Assembly: GCF_013282725.1 (NCBI RefSeq)
Contig: NZ_CP054043.1
Coordinates: forward strand, 1,674,001 to 1,738,000
Length of the DNA: 64,000 nucleotides
Direction of reading: 5' to 3'
DNA from: Yersinia mollaretii ATCC 43969
GTDB lineage: Bacteria > Pseudomonadota > Gammaproteobacteria > Enterobacterales > Enterobacteriaceae
The stretch's first letter is position 1. Each line of letters starts with the position of its first letter. Below, in pieces: positions 57,732 to 64,000 of this stretch. A model generated the notes under the pieces. The model was given only the letters and a program-made list of their open reading frames with translations, had not been told where the DNA came from and did no database searches. The translations under genes were made by a program, and so were the position numbers.

Positions 57732-60700
57732 TTACAAGCTGCCCGGCGTGCGGCTGCGATTTGACGAAACAACACGCCCACGCCCCAGTGTTTCCAGACG
57801 CGCCTGGAATGGCGGGAATGGCAGGGTAATGCCGTGCTCGCGGTAACCGGCCAGAATCAGCTGGTGGATCTCATGGCGCAGCGGCATGCGGTGGCCCATT
57901 TCGGCGGCGTAAATTCGCAGTTCGAAAATCTGAATCCCTTGCTGGAGATCGACCAAATAGACCTCCGGTGGCGGGTTATCCAATACCAGCGTACAGCGGC
58001 GCGCAGCGGTGAGTAAAACTTCAGTCACCTCCTCACTGCTGGTTTCAGCCGGTGCTGGCACTGTCAGAACCACACGGGTAATCGAATCCGACAGGGACCA
58101 GTTAATAAACTGCTCAGTAATAAATGCCTTATTCGGCACAATGATCTCTTTGCGGTCCCAGTCAGAGATAGTGGTGGCGCGAGTATTGATTTTGGTCACG
58201 CTACCGGTGAGATCACGGATAGTCACGGTATCGCCGATGCGGATCGGTTTTTCAAACAAAATGATCAAACCAGAGACGAAGTTGGCGAAGATCTCCTGCA
58301 AGCCGAAGCCCAAACCTAAACCCAGTGCGGCAACCAGCCATTGGAATTTCGCCCACTCGATTCCCAGCATTGAGAAGCCAAGTAATCCACCAAACAGGAT
58401 CAACAGATATTTAGTGATCGTGGAGATGGCATAGCCGGTTCCCGGCGTCAGATCCAAATGCTGCAATAGCGCCAGTTCCAGCAGGGCGGGCAGATTACGC
58501 ACTAACTGTGTGGTTACAATCATCACCAGAATGGCGATCAACAGTGAGCCCATGGTGATCGCTTGCACCGACTCTATGCCGTTAATGGTGGATGAAACAT
58601 CCCACAGGCGAATGTTTTCCAAGAAACCAAACGCGGAATGAATCTCAGACCAGAGTGCGATCACGGAAACCAAGGCGATCATGGTGAGGATCGATCGCAC
58701 CAGCCGCAGTGACTGGGCGCTGATCACATCAAGATCAATGACCGGCTCTTCGACATCAATGGAACCTTCGGTGCTGTTATTGTGCGGGGTGTCATCTTCG
58801 CCCCGCGCACGTTGCGCCAGAATGTCGGCTCGCCGCTGTTTCGCGCGGTCAAAGGCAATGCGGCGGCGCTGAATTAACATCCAACGGCGGATGATATGGT
58901 AAACCACCAACAGGAAGAACCAAATGGCGACCGAGGTCTCCAAACGCGCCAGTAGTGCCTGTGAGGTGGTGAGATAGCCGAGCGCTGCTGCTAACGCGGC
59001 AATCAATGGCGCAGAGAGCAGCAGCCCCCACAGCGCCGAGTTAACCATGTTCTCGCCTGACCCTTTTTTATCCAGATAGAGTGGGATACCCGCCCGTTTC
59101 AGGCTGTTGGTCACCAGACTTAAGGCAATACACAGCAAAATAAAGCATAACCGACCCAGAGTGCCGGCGAATTCACGGTCGTTATAATTCTCAAAAGTGA
59201 TCAGGGCCATCATCAATGGAATGATCAGCCACACTGACATGCGATAGAAGCGCATGGCCCGCCCGACTTGCGCCGGTGACCAGCGGAAATGGGTGATAAA
59301 CAGGCCATGGGGATGGGCAAACGCAGCGCTGATCATAAACACCCAAAGCACTGGCACGGTGGCGGTGACGGCATTGCCAATGGCGATAGCCATTGGGTAG
59401 GACCAAGCATTTTGCAGGCCATAACCGAGGGCCGCCCATAGCACAGGCAGCGGCAGAGCCATCAGAATCGACCAAAATACGGTTCGTAATGTCAGAGAGA
59501 AATGGTCTTGCGTGACCTTACCCACTCGGCTACTGGCGCGCTCAAGGAAGGCATGATAGTGGCGGCGTGAGCTGATACTGAAGCCAACAAACAGCAGAGC
59601 GCCAATAATCGGCAATAATGTCTCTTGGCTGGTCATCATCATGACGAATGCACCGCTCAGCTGTGAAAGGGTATCCAGAGACAGCAGGCGGGTTAGGTCA
59701 TGGGCGACGTTAATCGGGTATGAGAGTGATATCGGGCTGACATCCGCGACCCAGAACAAGTAGCGGTGCGTGGCCTCGCGGACTTCACTCAGTGCATCCA
59801 CCAACTGACTGTTTGCCACTTTCAGTTTGGTTAGCTCGAGGATCTGCGAGTCATAGCCGGAGAGCAGCGAGTTAAGCAATTCATGCTGAGTGCGCCACTG
59901 GGCATCCAGAATGCGCTGCTGCTCAGTGGTTAATGGTGTGCCATCATCTTGTTTTAATTTGGTATTTTGCTGCTGCAACTTATCCAGCATATCTTCATAC
60001 TGCAGACGCTGAACCCGCAGTTGTGCCATATCACGATCCAACTGCTGTGACTTAGGCACCTCGGGCAATCTTGCGACCTGTGCGCGTAGTGTCTCACCCA
60101 GTGCGGTCGAAACACCCAACCACTGGGCTTGCTCACGAATGGTGCTGAGTGCCTGCCGGACTTGCTGTGTCTGTGATACGGCCTGACGTTGCTGCGAAGA
60201 GATAAGATCAATGCGCTGGGCTTGCTGATTCAGCGCCTGAGAGAGATCACGGTTTATCTGCAACTGCTGAGTGATGGATTCAGGCAAATTACCACCTTGC
60301 TCGGCCAGCAGTTCGGTGCGCTCCAGTGCCTGTTCTGCTGCCTGTTGGCGCTGATTATTCAGTGTGTTACGCAACGCCTGAAGCTGGGCATCCACCCGCT
60401 CTTGGCGCTTTTTATACAACTCGGCCCGCAGCCGTGATAACTCCTGCCGATTATTGGCTGAAAGCTGAGAAAGCTCTAACTCATTGGCTTTGGCTTTGCG
60501 TGCGACCACTTCAGCCTGTAATAGCGCCAACTGCGCCTGTGCGACAGGGTTTACTGGGTTACTTTGTGCCTGAAGTCGTGTGTTGATTTCGGTCAGAATT
60601 CGCCGCGCTTCTGACTGCTGCTGCGGCAACTGGTTGAGGGACTCACTGATCTCACGTGCGCGATCTTGCTCTTGCTGCGACAGGCGGTTCAATTCCAGCA

Positions 60701-61109
60701 ATTGGCTGCTGATCTGCAGCACCTGCTGTTCCAACTCAGGCGTGGATAAATTGCTGGGAACAGGCAGGGGTTTATCCCCTTCCTGCGCCAGTTGTTGACG
60801 TAACTCACGGGTCAGTTTGGGGAAGTCATCAATCGCCTTTTGATACTGCTGGGCGCGGATATCAGACTCTTTGGCATCCGCCAGCCAGCTAAGGGCACCT
60901 TGCAGCGCCTGAATAATTTCTGCCTGATTGGCCATCCCTTTATTGGCCTCAGCCTGCTTCAGCTCTTGCCGGAGCTGATCTTCATTGGGCTGAGTTGCCG
61001 CCTGAAGCGGCAGGGAGAACAACATGACAATCGATAGCAATAGGCCAAAAGTCAGCCACTTGCCTAAGGACAATGAAATTATTGGGCGCACGCAAAGGTT
61101 CCTTAACAT
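57732..61109 (-). CDS. mscM: Miniconductance mechanosensitive channel MscM (YjeP)
   Basis: A 1125-residue MscS-family channel releasing solutes at hypo-osmotic shock. A signal peptide (to LPLQAAT) leads to a long periplasmic coiled-coil region rich in glutamine (about 45-470), then eleven or so membrane helices, then the MscS pore and beta domains (GLGFGLQEIFANFVSGLIILFE from about 945; VPNKAFITEQFINWSL near 1010). It is slightly longer than the E. coli protein (1107). It follows psd after 22 bases, so the two are co-transcribed as in E. coli. Confidence 0.96.
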   Translation of the reverse strand: MLRNLCVRPIISLSLGKWLTFGLLLSIVMLFSLPLQAATQPNEDQLRQELKQAEANKGMANQAEIIQALQGALSWLADAKESDIRAQQYQKAIDDFPKLTRELRQQLAQEGDKPLPVPSNLSTPELEQQVLQISSQLLELNRLSQQEQDRAREISESLNQLPQQQSEARRILTEINTRLQAQSNPVNPVAQAQLALLQAEVVARKAKANELELSQLSANNRQELSRLRAELYKKRQERVDAQLQALRNTLNNQRQQAAEQALERTELLAEQGGNLPESITQQLQINRDLSQALNQQAQRIDLISSQQRQAVSQTQQVRQALSTIREQAQWLGVSTALGETLRAQVARLPEVPKSQQLDRDMAQLRVQRLQYEDMLDKLQQQNTKLKQDDGTPLTTEQQRILDAQWRTQHELLNSLLSGYDSQILELTKLKVANSQLVDALSEVREATHRYLFWVADVSPISLSYPINVAHDLTRLLSLDTLSQLSGAFVMMMTSQETLLPIIGALLFVGFSISSRRHYHAFLERASSRVGKVTQDHFSLTLRTVFWSILMALPLPVLWAALGYGLQNAWSYPMAIAIGNAVTATVPVLWVFMISAAFAHPHGLFITHFRWSPAQVGRAMRFYRMSVWLIIPLMMALITFENYNDREFAGTLGRLCFILLCIALSLVTNSLKRAGIPLYLDKKGSGENMVNSALWGLLLSAPLIAALAAALGYLTTSQALLARLETSVAIWFFLLVVYHIIRRWMLIQRRRIAFDRAKQRRADILAQRARGEDDTPHNNSTEGSIDVEEPVIDLDVISAQSLRLVRSILTMIALVSVIALWSEIHSAFGFLENIRLWDVSSTINGIESVQAITMGSLLIAILVMIVTTQLVRNLPALLELALLQHLDLTPGTGYAISTITKYLLILFGGLLGFSMLGIEWAKFQWLVAALGLGLGFGLQEIFANFVSGLIILFEKPIRIGDTVTIRDLTGSVTKINTRATTISDWDRKEIIVPNKAFITEQFINWSLSDSITRVVLTVPAPAETSSEEVTEVLLTAARRCTLVLDNPPPEVYLVDLQQGIQIFELRIYAAEMGHRMPLRHEIHQLILAGYREHGITLPFPPFQARLETLGRGRVVSSNRSRTPGSL

Positions 61110-61131
61110 CAGTGACGTCCTCAGTATCAGG

Positions 61132-62013
61132 CTAGCACGGCGGGCTAACAGGGGCGGCTTCGGCTAAGACCTCACCCATGCGGGTAACGGAACCACTGTT
61201 GAGCTGTGGTGCCAGATACACTTTGCCTTCAGCAAACAAGTTGATGACGGTGGAGCCTAATTTAAAGCGGCCCATCTCTTGCCCTTTCTCCAGTACAACC
61301 GCGCCTTCAGTGCCGGCTTGCGGGTAGGTCCAGCGGCGAATAACGCCCTCGCGAGGTGGGGTAATGGTACCTGCCCAGACAGTCTCGATGCTGCCAACAA
61401 TAGTGGCTCCGACCAGAATTTGTGCCATTGGGCCAAAATCTGTATCGAAGATGCAGATCACGCGCTCATTGCGGGCAAACAGATTCGGCACATTCGCGGC
61501 GGTCAATGGATTGACCGAGAACAAGTCGCCTGGCACATAAATCATTTCACGTAATACACCGTCACACGGCATATGCACGCGGTGATAGTCACTCGGGGCC
61601 AGATAGGTGGTCACAAACTGACCATTCTGGAACTCGGCGGCCAGCATATAGTTACCTGCTAGCAGCGCTTCCAGAGTGTAGTGGTGGCCTTTGGCCTGCA
61701 AAATTTGCCCATCATGAATCGCGCCTAACTGGCTGATTGCACCATCAGCAGGTTGGGCCAACAGGTTAGCTTCAGCGACGATCGGGCGCACACCCGCACG
61801 TAGCGGGCGGACGAAGAATTCGTTAAAGCTGCGATAGGCGGAGAATTCAGGATCCTGCGCTTCTTTCATATCGACTTTGTAATAACGGGCAAAGGCTTTG
61901 ATCACCAGTTGAGTCAACCAGCCGCCTTGCTTATCTGCGCCCCAGCCAGCCAAACGGGTCAGGCCCTGTTTTGGGAGCAAATATTGTAATCTGATTTTGA
62001 TACTGTCTAGCAC
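61132..62013 (-). CDS. psd: Phosphatidylserine decarboxylase proenzyme
   Basis: A 293-residue inner-membrane enzyme making phosphatidylethanolamine. It self-cleaves at Gly-Ser in [11 protein letters not shown] to form the pyruvoyl cofactor; other conserved parts are [24 protein letters not shown] and [13 protein letters not shown]. The GTG at 62013 has GAGGT upstream and begins the family sequence ([14 protein letters not shown]); an in-frame ATG at 62076 would add 21 unrelated residues. It lacks the 30-residue C-terminal tail of E. coli Psd. Confidence 0.96.
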   Translation of the reverse strand: MLDSIKIRLQYLLPKQGLTRLAGWGADKQGGWLTQLVIKAFARYYKVDMKEAQDPEFSAYRSFNEFFVRPLRAGVRPIVAEANLLAQPADGAISQLGAIHDGQILQAKGHHYTLEALLAGNYMLAAEFQNGQFVTTYLAPSDYHRVHMPCDGVLREMIYVPGDLFSVNPLTAANVPNLFARNERVICIFDTDFGPMAQILVGATIVGSIETVWAGTITPPREGVIRRWTYPQAGTEGAVVLEKGQEMGRFKLGSTVINLFAEGKVYLAPQLNSGSVTRMGEVLAEAAPVSPPC

Positions 62014-62043
62014 GTCGACCTCATTAGATAAGTACATTTTTAC

Positions 62044-62076
62044 TTGGCGTTGCTGCGCTCTAAGCGGCAACGCCAA
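62044..62076. other. Stem-loop between rsgA and psd
   Basis: TTGGCGTTGC and GCAACGCCAA form a perfect 10-base stem with a 13-base loop that can pair further. No T tract follows, so it is probably not a simple terminator. It could be an RNA-processing or stability element in the rsgA-psd transcript, or a repeat remnant. Confidence 0.55.
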
Positions 62077-62123
62077 CTATTTTGGCTTATGGGTATCACA
62101 GGGGGAAGCCCGTGGTTAAAACA

Positions 62124-63176
62124 TCATTTTTCGTCGCTATCTGATGTTTTGCGGGGTTTCGCCTGCTCCATACTTTCCAGAATTCGATGGTAATTATCGA
62201 AGCGCTCTTCGGCAATTTTGCCTTGCTCTACAGCTTCACGTAGGGCACAGCCGGGATCATTGCTATGGCTGCAATCACGGAATTTGCAATGACCGAGATA
62301 ATCACGGAATTCGACAAATCCTTGGGTGATTTGTTCCGGTGCCAGATGCCAGAGGCCAAATTCACGCACCCCCGGTGAATCAATCACATCGCCGCCATGC
62401 TGGAAATGATATAAGCGAGCGGCGGTGGTGGTGTGCTGACCCAGACCGGAGTTACCCGACACCGTATTCACCAAAATTTCATTATCGGTTGGCGGTAACA
62501 GGGCATTTAACAGGCTGGATTTCCCCACGCCAGACTGACCGGCAAAGATACTGATTCGCCCAGCCAGCGCCTGTTCAAATGCTTCCATCCCTTCACGGGT
62601 TTGGCTCGAAACCTCCAGCACGTTGTAGCCAATGCGGCGATAGATATCCATCATGCCATCAACGAATTTACGGCCATCGGCATCCAGTAAATCGATCTTG
62701 TTCAGCACGATTAATGGCTCGACCTCCAGTGTTTCACAGGCCACCAGATAGCGATCGATAATATTGAGTGAAAGTTCGGGTAAGATCGCCGATACGATCA
62801 CGATCTGGTCGATATTGGCGGCGATCGGTTTCACGCCGTCATAGAGATCAGGGCGCGTTAGCACGGATGTTCGCTCATGAACCGCTTCGACAATACCTTT
62901 AACCCGCACCCCTTCCTGCGCTTGCAAACCGGGACGCCAGACTACACGGTCACCGGTCACCAGTGACTTGATGGTACGGCGGATATTACAACGGTGCTGA
63001 ACACCATCGGTGGCTTCGACATCAGCATGTTGGCCGAAGCGACTGATTACGATACCTTCTTGCGCATCGCCAAGCTGAGAGTCATCTAACTCAGGTTTTC
63101 TATCAGTGCGTAGCCGGCGCTGATGGTTAGCCTGTACACGGCGTTGCTGACCTTTCGACAGTTTATTCTTACTCAC
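62124..63176 (-). CDS. rsgA: Ribosome biogenesis GTPase RsgA
   Basis: A 350-residue circularly permuted GTPase that checks maturation of the 30S subunit. Order: basic N-terminus ([21 protein letters not shown]), OB fold, then G4 (LNKIDLLD), G1 (GQSGVGKSS), G3 (DSPGVREFG), and a C-terminal zinc site in [14 protein letters not shown]. It is divergent from orn, as in E. coli. Confidence 0.97.
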   Translation of the reverse strand: MSKNKLSKGQQRRVQANHQRRLRTDRKPELDDSQLGDAQEGIVISRFGQHADVEATDGVQHRCNIRRTIKSLVTGDRVVWRPGLQAQEGVRVKGIVEAVHERTSVLTRPDLYDGVKPIAANIDQIVIVSAILPELSLNIIDRYLVACETLEVEPLIVLNKIDLLDADGRKFVDGMMDIYRRIGYNVLEVSSQTREGMEAFEQALAGRISIFAGQSGVGKSSLLNALLPPTDNEILVNTVSGNSGLGQHTTTAARLYHFQHGGDVIDSPGVREFGLWHLAPEQITQGFVEFRDYLGHCKFRDCSHSNDPGCALREAVEQGKIAEERFDNYHRILESMEQAKPRKTSDSDEK

Positions 63177-63294
63177 TGTGCCTCACTTGAATCTGCATAT
63201 ATCGCTGGTTGCGACCAAAAGGGCTATGATACACATTATTTTATCATTTGACCGTTTGTTCGGTTGTCTCACCCGCTAACAGGCAGGAAATAAA

Positions 63295-63840
63295 ATGGCA
63301 GAGAACCAAAATAATTTGATCTGGATTGATCTGGAAATGACGGGCCTTGATCCTGAACGGGATCGGATCATCGAGATCGCGACGCTGGTCACTGATGCTA
63401 ATCTGAATATCTTGGCGGAAGGCCCAGTTCTGGCGGTCCATCAGTCGGATGAGCAGCTTGGGTTAATGGATGAGTGGAATGTACGTACTCACACCGGCAG
63501 TGGTTTGGTGGAGCGGGTTAAAGCTAGCCCATTCAGTGACCATGATGCTGAACTGCAAACCATTGAGTTCCTGAAGCAGTGGGTTCCGGCAGGGGTGTCA
63601 CCGATTTGTGGTAACAGTGTGGGTCAGGACCGCCGCTTCCTGTTCCGTTACATGCCAGAGCTTGAAGCCTATTTCCATTACCGCTATTTGGATGTCAGCA
63701 CATTAAAAGAGCTGGCGCGCCGCTGGAAACCTGAGATTCTGGCCGGTTTCAAGAAGCAGAACACCCATCAAGCACTGGATGATATTCGTGAGTCCGTGGC
63801 CGAGTTAGCCTATTATCGCGAGCATTTTATCCAATCTTAA
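63295..63840 (+). CDS. orn: Oligoribonuclease Orn
   Basis: A 181-residue DEDDh 3'-5' exonuclease that degrades 2-5-base RNAs, including pGpG from c-di-GMP breakdown. Exo I has [14 protein letters not shown], Exo [13 protein letters not shown], and Exo [17 protein letters not shown]. An AGGAAA ribosome binding site precedes the ATG. It links in principle to cellulose control, since c-di-GMP activates BcsA. Confidence 0.97.
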   Translation: MAENQNNLIWIDLEMTGLDPERDRIIEIATLVTDANLNILAEGPVLAVHQSDEQLGLMDEWNVRTHTGSGLVERVKASPFSDHDAELQTIEFLKQWVPAGVSPICGNSVGQDRRFLFRYMPELEAYFHYRYLDVSTLKELARRWKPEILAGFKKQNTHQALDDIRESVAELAYYREHFIQS

Positions 63841-63920
63841 TTACTGGTGCTGGTAAAAACATCACATTGCTGTTTTAATCAGCACTTGAATCGAAAAATG
63901 ATTTTTTTGCTTTCAGGGGC

Positions 63921-63948
63921 TTGCGGCAAAACGGATTTCTCGTATAAT
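63921..63948 (+). promoter_or_regulatory. Strong promoter, probably of tRNA-Gly genes beyond the edge
   Basis: TTGCGG (-35, 63921-63926) and TATAAT (-10, 63943-63948) are 16 bases apart, and a GC-rich discriminator GCGCACCCC follows, typical of stringently controlled stable-RNA promoters. In E. coli glyV-glyX-glyY lie here. No tRNA begins before base 64000. Confidence 0.7.
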
Positions 63949-64000
63949 GCGCACCCCGTACCGATGAAGAATTCGCAAGCCTGCGGAGACAGATTTAGTA

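Overview
The window reads as the chromosome of an enterobacterium, most likely an environmental or enterocolitica-group Yersinia. From 38.5 kb to the right edge the order is the conserved 94-minute backbone of Escherichia coli: dsbD-cutA-dcuA-aspA-fxsA-groSL-yjeI-epmB/efp-blc-frdDCBA-epmA-mscM-psd-rsgA-orn. tRNA-Phe and yjdC, which sit beside dsbD in E. coli, lie at 24.3-25.1 kb. ERIC elements of the Yersinia type and a short 293-residue Psd fit Yersinia. The species call is inference from sequence memory, not a search.

Layout. 0-1.2 kb: the start of an unidentified gene behind a Fur-box-like site, then the hydrolase yghX. 1.26-12.8 kb: a leftward cellulose operon bcsO/P-like-Q-A-B-C-D-Z, which has the type I subunit BcsD and no bcsEFG. 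13-24.3 kb: an AT-rich accessory region downstream of the 3' end of tRNA-Phe. It holds a Ner-like regulator, an orphan LuxR-type acyl-homoserine-lactone receptor and an eight-part rightward arrangement headed by a tryptophan-tryptophylquinone (TTQ) amine dehydrogenase operon: mauB-, mauE-, mauD- and mauA-like genes, two monohaem cytochromes c and a multicopper oxidase. It also holds a solitary ABC binding protein and a metallo-beta-lactamase-fold protein with a degraded metal site. A second copy of the tRNA-Phe terminator at 13.05 kb may mark the far edge of this insertion. 25.5-33 kb: galactarate/glucarate catabolism (garL-garR-garK-cdaR facing garP-garD). 33.7-38.5 kb: aegA-hydN-fdhF, a formate oxidation and iron-sulphur electron transfer cluster with a cysteine-type formate dehydrogenase. 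38.5-64 kb: the backbone listed above, interrupted by a secreted DUF1996 protein, a single-domain AA10 polysaccharide monooxygenase and ERIC-type repeats.

How it works together. The amine operon encodes a complete periplasmic route: the enzyme oxidises a primary amine, cytochromes c can take the electrons, and the multicopper oxidase could pass them to oxygen or take part in making TTQ. No amicyanin and no mauG are present, so either the electron path or the cofactor maturation differs from the methylamine system. This operon is the most novel part of the window. The gar genes turn C6 diacids into glycerate 2-phosphate under CdaR. Fumarate reductase, DcuA and AspA make the anaerobic aspartate-fumarate-succinate route. 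EpmA, EpmB and EF-P are the beta-lysylation system for elongation factor P, with epmB and efp divergent and epmA 6 kb away.
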